This document shows, in pieces, positions 11,266-22,885 of a stretch of DNA of 64,000 bases. The notes under the pieces were generated by a model. It was not told the origin of the DNA. It did no database searches and worked only from the letters and a program-made list of their open reading frames with translations. The stretch's first letter is position 1; each line of letters begins with the position of its first letter. The translations under genes and the position numbers were made by a program. Source of the DNA: Bettongia penicillata ogilbyi (taxonomy: Eukaryota; Chordata; Mammalia; Diprotodontia; Potoroidae); NCBI GenBank assembly GCA_023548195.1, contig JAJHZJ010000695.1, positions 1-64,000 on the forward strand. The letters are read 5' to 3'.

Positions 11266-13800
11266 TCTGGCTGAAAACATCATGCTATAAAGAATGGGAG
11301 CAAGCACACAGCCCTGTTTCACTCCATTAGAGACTGAGAAGGCACGAGATCATTGTCCATTACCCAGAACTCAGGCAAACGTGCCATCGTAAAATGGACA
11401 TACAATATCGATGAACTTCTCCTAACAACCAAATTTTGACATAATTTTCCACAAACCCTCATGACTAACAGTGTCAAAGGCCTTGGTCAGATCTACAAAC
11501 GTTGTGTACAGACCTCTGTTCTACTTCTGGCATTTCTTCTGGAGTTGTCAGGCAGCAAACGCTATATAGATTGTTCCATGACCCTTTTTGAAGCCACACT
11601 GGCTGTCAGATATATGACCATCTTCCAGGTGCAGGATCAAACTAATAATGAGAACTCTAGCAAGAACTTTGCCAACAATGTTAAGAGAGATATCCCCCTA
11701 TTACTACCGCAGGACAATCTATTCCGTTTACTCTCATAGAGATGGAAAATGGAGGCAGCCTTGAACTCCTGTAGGATAACCTTCTCTTGCCATATAACCT
11801 GGAAACTTTCAGTCAATTTTTGTATGAGGAATGTTCCCCCTACCTTGTGAATCTCAGCTGGAATAGAGTCAGCATCAGGTGCTTTGCAACATGAAAATAG
11901 CCTAATGGCTCTGAAGACCTCTTCTTCATTTGGAAGTTCATTTGAGGAAGGATTGACTTCAACCTGAGCTTTGCTTGTACTTTGCTTTTGGTGCAATTAA
12001 ATGCTGCCTTCTTAGAGATGGATAAACTATCCTGCTGGTAAATCATGTGGAGTTCTCATGTTTCATTTAGTTGCTTCTGAATTTCCCCCTTATTTTCATC
12101 AAACTGATCTTGATGTTTGCTAGTGTTCTAATCCAGATGAGCAAATGAAGTACTGTACACCAAATCTTTGAAAGCTGCCCACTCCTTTTCTGCTGCACTG
12201 TTACCAGCTGTGTGTTGGCACACCTTTCCCTCCAAATCAGCAACAAGCTATCCACACTCAGAAAAGGGTTCTAATTTGTTGATATTAATTCTTCTGGTAG
12301 TCATTTTGCCTTGGGAGTGGCGCTTTTGATGAATGAGAATATTTAGCATGAAAAGGGTAAGTCTATGATCAGTCCAGCACTCTCCACCACACATTGCCTT
12401 CGTCACTCTCACATCTTGTGTGTTTCTTCTGACAATCACATACTCTATTATATGCCAATGTTTGCTTCGAGGGTGCATCCATGAAGTTTTATTGCATTTA
12501 GGTAAAGGGAAGACAGTATTGGTGATTAGAATGTCATAGGATGCACAAGTCTTCAGCAGTAAATGACCATTGCTATTGCTGTTTCCAACCCCATTCCTCT
12601 CTAGGATTCCCTTCCATACCTAGTAGTGTGAGCCTACTTTAGCATTAAAGTTGCCCAGAATAATAAGCTTGTCCTCTTTTGGAATATTGATGGTAAGGAT
12701 CTCTGGGTATTCATAAAATTTTTCTTTCACTTCATCAGGGTTTGTCATGGTGGGAGCATAGGCACTGATGATGGTGACATGGCGTTTTCCGGTAAGTGGC
12801 AATCACTTTGTCGTGAGCCTGTCATTCACTCCTTTTGGCAAACATACCAGCTTGCTGATTAGATTAGTTTTGATTTCAAAATGCATGCCAACTTCATCCC
12901 CTTCACTGTACCTACTCCAGAAAATGGTGTATCCAGCTCCAACTTCAGTAAGCTGATCTTCATTTGTCAACCTTGTTTCACTCAAGGTTGCTATTTGGAA
13001 GTGAGACCTGCTGAGTTCTCTTGCAACAAGAGCAGTTCTTCTTTCAAGTCCACTGGATTTTGTGTTGTCTATTACTGTGTGCATGTTCCATGTGCTGATG
13101 GTGAGTGGAATCATCTTTGCAGATGCTTTTGTACATTTTGTACATTTTCATGTGTTTTGACCACCTAGTGGGATTCCCCACCTGCCATGGTAATCAGGCC
13201 AGGTTTCTGTAAGCTGACAATGTTTAGGGCACTTTTTCTAGCCCCATTCCTCACACCAGGAGGTGAGCAGTGTGATCCTTAAAAGACTACTCAAACATCC
13301 AGGGGACTGCTGAGTCCCACTGCTGCTTCCAGTAAGAAACGACCTATGACCTGGGCTGCCTGTGTGCAGGGTTGTGACTACAGCTCCCAGTGTATCCATA
13401 CCTGCTGTTTCATCACTTACCTGTCACCACAGAACTTTGTGATGATATAGTAGTGAAATGGTATGGGTGATGTCTTTTGATTTGTGCCTAAATTTGATTT
13501 AAGTGAGGCTGAGTTGCACAAAGTCATCAACCTCACTCTCTCCTCCAGAATTATCATAGTCCAGTGCCATGACAGAGTCAAGACCACTGGGCATGGCTCA
13601 GGATGCAATGGATGGCCTTGACATCTTTGGTGTCTAACCAAGCTCTAAGTGCTCCATGTCACCTGCTTCATTTGCCTATATGGCCATTGGAACAAACAGG
13701 TGAGCATTAGGTGAAACAGGTGGACATCAAAGGTGGAAAGAACCTTGATAAGGGCTTGGCAGCCATCACACCAAAGGTACTAGTCTTCCTTGAACACACC
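11266..13800 (-). mobile_element. RTE-clade LINE, decayed and lacking its 3' end
   Basis: Read on the minus strand. 13800-13120 is a 5' region. 13114-12803 encodes an AP-endonuclease start (ISTWNMHTV, ATLSETRLTNEDQL), 12802-12620 continues it (ISAYAPTMTNPDEVKEKF, LGNFNAKVGSHY), 12478-12067 is linker, 11996-11637 is early reverse transcriptase (LYESKRNRLSCGSNRGIS), and about 11510-11460 holds the motif A region (VDLTKAFDTVSHEGLW, read through from the minus strand). 'VKQGCVLAPILYSMM' lies near 11320. The frame is broken at least five times. The rest of the RT and the 3' tail are missing at 11265. The protein would have been the endonuclease/RT for target-primed insertion, and RTE typically mobilises SINEs with RTE tails. 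Confidence 0.8.
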
Positions 13801-15719
13801 CTACACCTTAGGAAACCTTATGGAATCTTTTGATAGGCAAGAGACTAGGCCTGGTGATTGGAGAAAGATATAGGAAGAGGGTGGGAACAAGAATATAAAG
13901 GTTTGCATTTGGAGAGGGAAGGAACCCTTGTCAAAATTAGAGGAGGAGTCAGGAAAGCTGTCTTTATATAGGCCAAGAAGTATATCAAATGAACTGAGGT
14001 TCAGATCTTAATTAATTATGGTGCCAGAAGCAAAAATCTTTTAGAGTATATACATCCTCTATGTTTGGGAGTCATTCTACCCATTTGTATTAATCCTTTT
14101 TGATGGTTCAGCCTCTCTCTACCTAAACTAGGCTCCCCAGACTTTTGTGCATGAAGTTGGAGACCTATCAAACACAGCCTCATTTTCTGCAGCCTAGTAG
14201 CCTTGCTCTTTGTTTCAGCCCATGTTTCCCCTAGTTCTAGGGTGGTTTATTTTGGCTCAACCATAGTGTCAATAGCCATCTCTCCCATAGGCAACTTGGA
14301 ATTCCCCAATTCCCTAAGCCTGTCTGGTTGCTCCCTAGTGTCTGAAAGTCTGTTTCAGTAATCAGAAGATTGACCTAGACTAATGTTTGTTCTGGGCCTC
14401 AGGGCCACAGTTCCCCTTCACAAACATCTGGTTTGGGTAGACCCCTGGAGGAAATTCCTCACAGGATTATATTCCTTTAGAAAAAAGTCTCCTTCTTTGA
14501 GTCTACACAAACTGGGGTGCAGCTGACAGCTGAGACACACAGGGAACCCTCTACTACCAGGACTGATAAGTCATTCTCTTGCTCCTGTCCAAGGCTTTGG
14601 ACCACCAGAATTGCTCACCTCTACAGACAGGTAAAGGTTGAGTAGAACTAGAGGAACAAGTTAGCCAGTGAGAGGAATATTTTTACTCAAAAAATCTTGG
14701 TTTTCTCATCTTGAAATGACATACACAAACTCATCCAAAATTATTGAAAGACTCATATAATAAATATTCATTATTTCATTCTTCTATATAAAAGATATTA
14801 TTCAATTAGCTCCACAGATTAGGGAAAACATATACTGCTTCTTTTACTCCCCAATGCTAGATGTTTCCCTACACTCTGGTCCCCAGAATATAACATTCAA
14901 TGTTTCTGGAAGCCTCTAATTTGTTTTACTTGTGTTGATTATGTGACTAGATACATTTTCTTGGTCACTGCTTTACCTGGAAGAAATGTACAATATTTTC
15001 TATATAGTCAAAATCTGTTCCTTTAAAAAAATACAGGATTCAGTTCCATCCAACTCTCTAAAAATTTATTAAATACCTAAACATGTAAGACATTGTGCTA
15101 GGCTGGTGAATGAACAATAGAAAATGTAAGAAAGTATTTTCTTAAAGGGGCTTACTTAAGCTTCACTGCATTTTTAGAAACAAAGAAATAGTAGAGTGAA
15201 TATGAGAGGGTGAACAAAGCATTTGAGGGATCCAGAGAAGGAAGAAAATGTTCCGTTTGGATAAGTATAAAATTACTTACCTGGAATTCATATGAAAGCA
15301 GCAAAGATGCTCAATACTTATTTCAGAATACTTCTTTCTCTCTTCTATGTTTATTTACTCAATTTTGACCCACCACTCTTTGTTTCTGTGGTCTGTCTCC
15401 TTCAAAAATTTTTCCTTTTAATTCTCCACACCCAAAGCTTCCAATTTTTAAAAAATTCTTTCTATAGCACTTGTCTCTTTCTTTTATTACCTCTCTTCTT
15501 CATAATTTCTAATGCAGTTTATTTTATAAAGGTATGGTGATTATTCTCAAAGTTTTCAAATTACTTTCATAATAATTACCTCATTTGGTCCTCATGACCA
15601 CCTTATAAATTACTTAAACAAGTTCAGGAATTATAATGTCCATTTAATAGGTGGGGAAATTGAGATTCAAAAAAGGCTTAGAGATTTGTACCACATTCAG
15701 AACTCAGACAAGATGTCTC
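13801..15719. other. Intergenic sequence, nothing recognised
   Basis: No gene or named repeat. The open frame at 15292-15540 is a Phe/Leu-rich product of a T-rich stretch. 15050-15120 weakly matches the dispersed repeat listed at 15720. Confidence 0.4.
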
Positions 15720-15905
15720 ATTCATCCATCCAAGAATCATTTCCTAAGTGCTTACTACGGAAAAAGAGTCTCTGATAGGTCATGGGGGTACAAAGACAAT
15801 AAGCATATAATCCATGTCTTCTAGGACCTTAATTTCTATTGGGAAGTTGCATAGCATTTAAACAGACAAATAAATAAAATAGTCACATAAGGACACAAAC
15901 AGTTA
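15720..15905 (+). repeat. Dispersed old repeat of unknown name
   Basis: The pattern is 'cctaagtgcttactac', then 'ggtacaaagacaata', 'ccttaatttctattggga' and 'aaacagacaaataaataa'. Degenerate copies of this order occur at about 20470-20640, 34990-35100, 45820-45950, 53960-54080 and 57260-57380. I recognise the type from mammalian genomes but cannot give its family name. Confidence 0.45.
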
Positions 15906-16053
15906 TATGTTTCAGAAACTTTTCCCATAGGAATTGGCAATAAGGTAAGCTTTAAATGAAGCTACAAATTCTAAGAGTTGAAAAAAGGAAATTCATTATA
16001 GCTTCAGGAGACAGCTTGTGCAAAGTTATGGAAGTGAGAGACAGAATCTTTTA

Positions 16054-16228
16054 TTCTTCTTTTTTCCTTCGGATACTCATCCTCTTTCATCTTCTTCTGT
16101 CCTTCTTTCCTTTTTCTTTTTTCCTCCCTTTCTCTTTCTTTCTCCTCCTAAATTCTCCTTCTCCCCCCTTCTTCTCCTCACCATTCTCATTTTCTTTCTT
16201 CCTCTCCTCTTTCTCCTCCTTCTTCAAC
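16054..16228. repeat. Pyrimidine-rich simple repeat (CTT/CTTTT)
   Basis: About 175 bases of nearly pure C/T on the + strand. Ser/Phe/Pro-rich open frames over it are by-products. Confidence 0.85.
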
Positions 16229-17934
16229 ATTATTACTTCAAACAGCTATTGTGCCTGATCTTTGCATTCTGATCACTGCTTTGCTGTCTTCAGAGAGACT
16301 CCTGGCCCAAGCCACCAGAATCATTACACATAACAGATACAATGACTACTGCAGCCAGGTCACAAGCCAAGTCAGGGACCTTAAAATAACTTGACCAGTA
16401 AGTTCAATGTAATTTTGTTCGTTACAGTCAGTAAGTTCTCTTAGGAGAAGAATTGTATGTTAAACTAGGATGCTTTGAAAATGCCTCATGGAATGTGATG
16501 ACATGATCTAGGTACTGGGAATATGGAAATTCTTGACTAGATAAAGAGAAAGGAAAATCATTATCAAATAAGGAAACTGCAACACGTATGCATATGGAAA
16601 TGAAAATGATTTAAATTGTTCACTCAACAATTAGAGTTGTGAAAAAATAAAATGAGCTGCTTCATTAAGTTAAGTATCTTCTTGGCAATCTTCACAAAGC
16701 TAATCCATCTTCTAGGAGCCCTCTTTTCTCTCTGATAAACATCCTCATTCCTTAACTGCTTCTGATGTGTCTTGGTCTCTAATCCTCTCACTGTCCTGTT
16801 GTCATTACCATGAATATGCTCCAACTTATCAGTATCTTTCCTGAAGTCTATCACCCAGAATTCAACAAAATGCCCTATTTACATAAGACCTAGCTAGTGA
16901 AAAGAAGAGAGTAATTATGGATCCTCTTGATCTCACCATCTTGCTTCTTTTAATTAGCTTAATTTCTTTTGAGCAGGTGACCTGTCTTTTCCTGGACCAT
17001 TTTAAAACAATTCCGTTACCAATCTGATTTTTTTTTTTTGGTAATCCATCCCCTTGTTGTCATTATTCTTTATCCATATATTATATGCTTTGAAATTCAG
17101 AATAGTACACTTTTGTACATCACCCAGTTCTTACCAGTTTGAGAGAGTAGAATATTAAATTTCCAGTACTAGAATTTAAACCTAGGAAATCGATAAGTGC
17201 TATAAAGAAGGACCAGATTCATTGTTTTTTGATTGTATGGACTTAAGAGAGTGATGGGGAAAAAGTTAATGTAAATTAAATTTAAAAGTGATAATTGCAT
17301 TTTCAGTCAGTTGTTAAAAATATTTATCAGTAATTACTGCAATATCTGCCTGAAGCACAAAGCACAGTTACGTTTTATCCATTTTTTTTTTGAAGAAGAA
17401 AATATTGAGGGGTAGAAGAAGTAGTTAATTTTTCTTTTGCAGCATATTTTAGGAAATACAATTTGAATGACATTTTTCCTTGCTGCTCCTGTGGAAGAAG
17501 GAAAGGATGAGGATAATGTAATGATAATAATGAGAATGAGAACTTGGAGAATATCCAGTCAGAATTAAATTTACCATAATTATACTACTTAATATGCTGT
17601 ATATTATAGAACAATTGAACTACTGTCCATTTCTCCTCTTATCTGGAATTTTTCTCTTTACTTATTCTATTACTTAATCTCAGAATGTACTCCGCAATTC
17701 AATTTCCCTCTGTATATACCCCTTACTTCAAGACCCAATCCATATTTAAACTGAATTGGCCTCTTTAAGAAATAAGTCAAGGGATGGTCCCTTTAAGTAG
17801 AATAAAAGAAAAGAAAATCATGCTGTGAGGGGAAGGCCATCAGAGTTGTTTTTCCAAAGAAAAGCAGTTGCTTAAAGAGTCCTATTCACTGAATAGTCAT
17901 AGCCTCACTCTAAGCGAGTAAGTGAATACTCCTT
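16229..17934. other. Intergenic sequence, no gene seen
   Basis: AT-rich sequence without a recognisable repeat. The frame at 16854-16624 on the minus strand (76 codons) shows no domain that I recognise. Confidence 0.4.
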
Positions 17935-18150
17935 AGCCTAAAAGGAGCAGGCTCAACCATTGCATCCTGGGCCATCTCCAATCATCTTGATGAATATCTG
18001 GTCACTGGATCCAGATGGCTCTAGAAGAGAAAATGAGTCTGGTGATCTTTCACAGACTCATTCAAATCAATGTCAACTGTAAGTCATGTCATCATTCCCG
18101 TGATGTCATGGTCCTCTTCAAAAATGAAGGAGAGAAACATATTTAATTTA
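17935..18150 (+). repeat. RTE-derived short element (SINE-like)
   Basis: It contains 'attgcatcctgggccatctc', 'ggtcactggatccagatggc', 'agtcatgtcatcattcccgt' and 'gatgtcatggtcctcttc'. I recognise this as a marsupial RTE-related SINE. Its body matches the minus-strand 5' region of the RTE element at 13630-13430 in this same window: 'attgcatcctgagccat', 'ggcactgga', 'aggagagagtgag', 'cactt/attcaaatcaa'. Confidence 0.65.
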
Positions 18151-18731
18151 CTCTATTCTTCCTTCATTTCACCAGGTGAAACTAGAATTTTTACAGTGCT
18201 TTGCATGGAGCTTTCAAAAGCTTTTATATTGCAGTCACTTTTCATAACTATTTGTAGTTCTTTCACATTTAGATAGTAAACTCCCTAGGAAAAAGCTCTA
18301 CATTGCATTTACTGATTCATCAATCCATCCACCTTTTTTAAATTTGTTTATCTATTTATGTTCTCATATTAATAGTCAGAGTATAGAAGGAATTTAATTT
18401 ATATGTGAATTGGATAAAATTGAATTGATTCAAGGAATCATAAAGCTAATGATGGAGATGATCCGGTTGTCTAGCATTGTTCTTTTTTTCTTAAACATTA
18501 ATCATTATTCTGAATTTTCTCTATTCTCCAGTCTAAAAACAAGCATTGTTAAAATATTCACAATATGTTAGGTGCTATGTCTAATCCTAGTGTTTCAGTT
18601 TATGATAGTCCTACCCATATTAAGGAAATGTTATTTTCATACATTTTCCTTTTAGTTTACTTCTTTTTGTCTTTTTCAGCACATAGATCTCAACATGGCA
18701 GATGACCAATGCAACTCTTTGATTTAATCTG

Positions 18732-18746
18732 TTTGTGTCTTTGCAG
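18732..18746 (+). other. Putative 3' splice site upstream of receptor coding exon
   Basis: A pyrimidine-rich run 'ctgtttgtgtctttgcag' ends in AG at 18745-18746, 89 bases before the ATG at 18836. OR genes usually have one or more 5' non-coding exons spliced to the single coding exon, so this is a fair candidate acceptor. An alternative AG lies at 18829-18830, only 5 bases before the ATG. Confidence 0.4.
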
Positions 18747-18835
18747 GACCACCAAGTGCAGCAGTGTCCTACTGGGTTCCCCCATACTAGGTAAGCACTC
18801 TGTAATGAGTATGAACATATTCATCTACAGCTAAG

Positions 18836-19771
18836 ATGTTCATGTCCAATAATACACAAATTCATCCTCACTCCTTCCTGCTGCTAGGCATCCCAGGTCT
18901 AGAATCTATGCACACCTGGATTGGCTTCCCTTTCTGCATAGTGTATCTGATTGCACTGGTGGGGAATATCACCCTACTGTTTGTGATCCAAAATGAACGG
19001 AGTCTTCATCAGCCCATGTTCTACTTCTTGGCCATGCTGGCCACTATTGATCTGGGCCTGTCAACTGCCACCATCCCTAAAATGCTGGGAATCTTCTGGT
19101 TCAGCTTGAGGGAGATCATTTTTGGCACCTGCCTGACACAGATGTTCTTCATTCATAACTTTACTGGCATGGAATCAGCTGTACTCCTGGCCATGACCTA
19201 TGACCGCTATGTGGCTATCTGCAACCCACTTCGCTACAGCATCATTCTCACTAACAGAGTGGTGGCAGCAATTGGCCTTGGAGTTCTGGTGAGATCTTTC
19301 CTTTCCGTGATTCCCTTTGTGTTCCTGATCCTGCGTCTGCCTTTCTGTGGACACCACATCCTTCCCCATACCTACTGTGAGCACATGGGCCTGGCCCACC
19401 TTGCTTGTGCAAGCATAAGGATCAACATTATCTATGGTCTGGGTGCCATTTCTCTCTTGGTATTTGATATCATAGCCATTGCTATATCCTATGGCCAGAT
19501 CCTGCAAGCTGTCTTCCGTCTTCCTTCCCTGGATGCCCGTATTAAAGCTCTGAGCACCTGTGGCTCCCATGTGTGTGTTATCTTGGCCTTCTATACCCCA
19601 GCCCTGTTCTCCTTCATGACCCATCGCTTTGGCCGGAATGTTCCCCGTTATATCCACATCCTTCTGGCCAATCTGTATGTTGTAGTCCCACCAATGCTCA
19701 ACCCAGTTATCTATGGTGTCAGGACCAAGCAGATCCGGGAAAGGGTGCTAAAGATATTCTCACAAAAATGA
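18836..19771 (+). CDS. Olfactory receptor, class I, OR52E-like (311 aa, intact)
   Basis: This is an odorant-sensing seven-helix GPCR of olfactory cilia, expected to couple to Golf and adenylyl cyclase. It is a single uninterrupted exon of 311 codons, the usual length for the family. Visible landmarks: N-glycosylation sequon NNT at 5-7, LLLGIPGLE at 15-23, TM1 with GN at 43-44, PMFYFLAML at 60-68, the conserved extracellular Cys at 99, [10 protein letters not shown] at 120-129 with DRY intact, the long second extracellular loop with HTYCEHMG (Cys 181), KALSTCGSH at 237-245, and TM7 PMLNPVIY at 286-293. The first ATG is chosen because it gives the same length and the same sequon position as the paralogue at 40458; Met 3 is an alternative. 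It is one of four same-strand paralogues. The family is certain; OR52E is inferred from FYFLA, KMLGIF and GVRTKQI-type signatures. Confidence 0.97.
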   Translation: MFMSNNTQIHPHSFLLLGIPGLESMHTWIGFPFCIVYLIALVGNITLLFVIQNERSLHQPMFYFLAMLATIDLGLSTATIPKMLGIFWFSLREIIFGTCLTQMFFIHNFTGMESAVLLAMTYDRYVAICNPLRYSIILTNRVVAAIGLGVLVRSFLSVIPFVFLILRLPFCGHHILPHTYCEHMGLAHLACASIRINIIYGLGAISLLVFDIIAIAISYGQILQAVFRLPSLDARIKALSTCGSHVCVILAFYTPALFSFMTHRFGRNVPRYIHILLANLYVVVPPMLNPVIYGVRTKQIRERVLKIFSQK

Positions 19772-20229
19772 GCCTTGGAAAACAATGTCCTGACTAGGTT
19801 TCATTGTGCTCCAAGATATTTTGTAGGGTTTTAAATGAAGATATTCACTAGGAATATATTCTTCCTAGTTCTTCCTCCTTTGACCTCAAGAGGTTCTATT
19901 GTCTTTGGGTTCTCCCAGATTATCAACATATGCCTCCCTGTGGGAACATGACAGCTGTACCTTTATTCCTCGGCTTTGTGTTTAGCATCTAAGTTTTGGG
20001 GCTCTCTCACTTCACTTTAGACTTGAGAATATAATTCCTCCCTGGTCCACTTTTCATATTTCTTCCTCGCAATAGTCATTTAACAAAAAATAATAGAATG
20101 TTTTGAGTATAAAAAATGATTTTTAGAAGATGAAAAAAGTTACAAGAGGCAATGAAGTTTAGATAATGAAAAGCAATCAGAGGTATATAAGCAAGATATA
20201 TATTTTTGTACATTTATTTTTCTAACTCT
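19772..20229. other. 3' flank of the receptor, no gene seen
   Basis: Presumed 3' UTR and intergenic sequence. No AATAAA is evident close to the stop codon, and I could not place the transcript end. Confidence 0.4.
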
Positions 20230-20465
20230 TTGAGACAGCATTATTTTGAAAAGAATTTTAGTCTTGACTCAAAAGTCCCAGGTCCAAGTGCTTGGTCTTG
20301 ATATTTACTGGCTTTATGATCCTGGACTTATCATTTACCCTAACTTTTTTCTCAATTTCCTTGTTTGTAAAATGATGATACTTATACCCCCTACCTTCCT
20401 GGGTTATTGTAAGGACAATAATGTTTTTAAATCTTAACATGCTACAGAAATATAAGTTGTTATAA
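20230..20465 (+). repeat. MIR-type SINE
   Basis: A diverged copy: 'tttatgatcctggacttatc', 'tcaatttccttgtttgtaaa', 'atgatgatacttatacccc', 'gggttattgtaaggacaata' and 'gctacagaaatataagttg'. Confidence 0.65.
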
Positions 20466-20469
20466 ACCA

Positions 20470-20640
20470 ATAAATCAGTAAATATATTTTGTGTCTATTA
20501 TATTCTAGGCATTGGACATATTAAAACAAAACAAAACAAAACAATGCAATCCTTATTGCCAGGATGCTACTTTAATGAGGGAGACAAGAGCATATATAAA
20601 TATATTCAAAAGAAATATAGAGAAAATAAAGACAAAAGAA
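20470..20640 (+). repeat. Dispersed old repeat (same type as 15720-15905)
   Basis: 'gtctattatattctaggcat', an (AAAAC)n run at 20523-20543, then 'ccaggatgctactttaatg' and 'ggagacaagagcatatataa', in the same order as the copy at 15720. Confidence 0.4.
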
Positions 20641-20691
20641 GTAAAAACTTAGTACAGTGCCTGGCACAGAGTATGCTTTCCACAAATCCCT

Positions 20692-20816
20692 TCTTCCTTG
20701 CTTCCTTCCTTCCTTTCTTCCTTGTTTACTTCCTTCCTTTTATCCCTCTTCCCCTCATTTCCTTCCCTCCCTTTTTCTCTCCTTTTCCTCTTCACTCCTC
20801 CCATATCTCTTTCCTT
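20692..20816. repeat. CCTT/CTTCC-rich simple repeat
   Basis: Mostly C and T on the + strand, built from ccttcctt-like units. Confidence 0.8.
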
Positions 20817-21704
20817 GACTGCCCTGTGGAAATTGGTCCTTTAGGGTTAACTAAAGAGGGAATAGGCTTACGTAGATGGATTTAGATAGATAGATACAAA
20901 GGAATATTGTGTTCTCTCTCTACCTACTAAGGAGACTGAGGTGAAAGAAGTCTTCTTATATACTTCTCTATATTAGGCATATTCATCCTTTCATAAAGTT
21001 TGTTATCATTCCAATATTTTCATGTACCGTGATAGTTATTGACATTGAATGAGCATAGGCTTCATCTGCAGCTCTTTCTGCTATGAAGATGAGAAAAGGC
21101 TGCAAGGAGAAAGCATATAAGGAGTTATTTTGTCTTTCTTTGACCCTAAGGGCTCTGACTCTCACTCTCTTTTACTTTTGTTCCCTTTCTTGGCACTAAT
21201 GCCTGTGTCTTTTTTTCTTTTTACTCTCAAATTCCAGTGTAGTTATAGCCATTTATTCTTCTCTTACCCAACAATATTATTCCCACTTGTTCTGCCACTA
21301 CTGCTGAGTATTTTTTGCTAGAGAGGGATGGCCCTTAATAATAATTATAAAAATAATTACACATATATGTGTATATGATGATCACTGCTTTGAGATCCAG
21401 GAAAGCTTAAATGAGTTGCTTGATGGATATCAAGGAATTTAGACCCAATTATTGATGGATGGTGTTTGTGAGACCTGATCTGCCCATAATACAGGCGGGA
21501 AGCTATCTCTAGCATGCAAGGGTTGAGGCTGTATTCAATGAAGGACACATCAAAAGATTATTTCTGAATGATAAGATAACATCAAGAGATTGTTCTTGAG
21601 CATGCCTGTTTATTCCAGAGACAGATTTTTGACCTTTTGATCATACTATGGATAGATTCCCAATTTTATCCTTCTTCTCTACTATGAATCATCTCTCTGG
21701 ATAC
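20817..21704. other. Intergenic sequence, nothing recognised
   Basis: No gene or named repeat seen; AT-rich. Confidence 0.4.
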
Positions 21705-22120
21705 CAGCATGTATATAGATAAAGATATGGATATATAGCTATCTCTGTCTATCTATATCTATCTCAATATAAATAGATAGATCAACAGAGATGAATAGAT
21801 ATATATATAGAGAGAGAGAGAGAGATGATACAGACATGTAGAGATAAAGATATAAATACACATAGATCTATATAGATTATATATATATATACACAAATAC
21901 AGATATATATATATATATATATATCTCTGTAGATACATCTATTGATGTAGATGTGTCTATATGTATATACATCCACATCTATATAGATAGATATATCTGT
22001 ATATGTGTGCATGTATATAAATATATGTAAATATACATGTATATGTGTGTATGTATGTGCATATATATGTGTGTGTATGTATATATATTTATGTATATAT
22101 GCATATATATGTATATAAAC
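21705..22120. repeat. Compound TA/GATA/TATG microsatellite
   Basis: Runs of GATA, AGAG (21808-21824), (TA)n and TATG mixed over about 415 bases. The minus-strand Tyr/Ile-rich frame at 22012-21782 is a product of the repeat. Confidence 0.9.
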
Positions 22121-22123
22121 ACA

Positions 22124-22885
22124 TTTTATTATCTTAGACCCCCTTTTTACATAGAAATACCATTACAATAACAGTGACATACAATTAGTTAGGGAGTGAG
22201 GAAGTGATATATAGAAATGCACAGAGAGAAATCAAAATAGACAAAATATAGGTAGATGTATGACTCTTGTGAATTGAGAGAGTGACCTTAAGTCACCCTT
22301 TTTCAGTCTTAATTTCCACATTTGTAAAAGGAGAGTGTTGGACTAGATAAATGATTTCCAAGATTCCTTACAGCAGTGTATCTATAGTTCTATGAGAGGG
22401 AGTTAAAAGTCAGAGTTGGAGTAGCTATTGGAAACAGGGGATCAATGGTCTAAGAGTGGAAAGAAAGAGTTCAGAACAGGTGATTCTAAAGAGTCAGTGG
22501 TATTGATTCCTATCCTTTTCATTGAGTGAGAAACATTATCACTCAAAAACATATATAGCACTTTTAATTATCTTAGACCCCCTTTTTACATGGAAATACC
22601 ATCATAATTACAGTGACATGCGATTAGTTAGGGAGATGAGGAAGTGATATATACAAATGGGCAGAGAGAAATAAAAATAAACTAAAAATAGATAGATAAG
22701 GTTTTGTACAAAGACTGGTAGATTTGGAGTTATAGGATTTATATGACTCCTGTGGCTTTGGAGAGTGACATTAAGTCACTTACCCTTTTTAAGTCTTAAT
22801 TTTCACATTTGTAAAGGGAAGGGCATTGATTCCTATCTTTTTCATTACCTGAGAAACATTATCACTCAAAAATATCAGAGAATGT
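22124..22885. repeat. Imperfect tandem duplication, unit about 320-440 bp
   Basis: Copy 1 begins 'atcttagacccccttttta' at 22131 and copy 2 begins identically at 22570. Both continue with 'gaaataccat', 'cagtgacat', 'attagttaggga', 'gaggaagtgatata' and 'cagagagaaat', and both end with 'ttgattcctat' and 'gagaaacattatcactcaaa' (22523 and 22845). Copy 2 lacks about 160 bases near its end and carries about 40 bases absent from copy 1. Part of each unit resembles a SINE. Confidence 0.85.

Noticed and set aside
12881..13168. 95-codon + strand Cys-rich frame
   Set aside because: It is antisense to the RTE endonuclease region, whose minus-strand motifs are clear.
19175..19657. 160-codon open frame on the minus strand inside the 18836 receptor
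   Set aside because: It is antisense to a strongly conserved coding exon, similar shorter shadows occur in the other receptors, and it shows no protein family.
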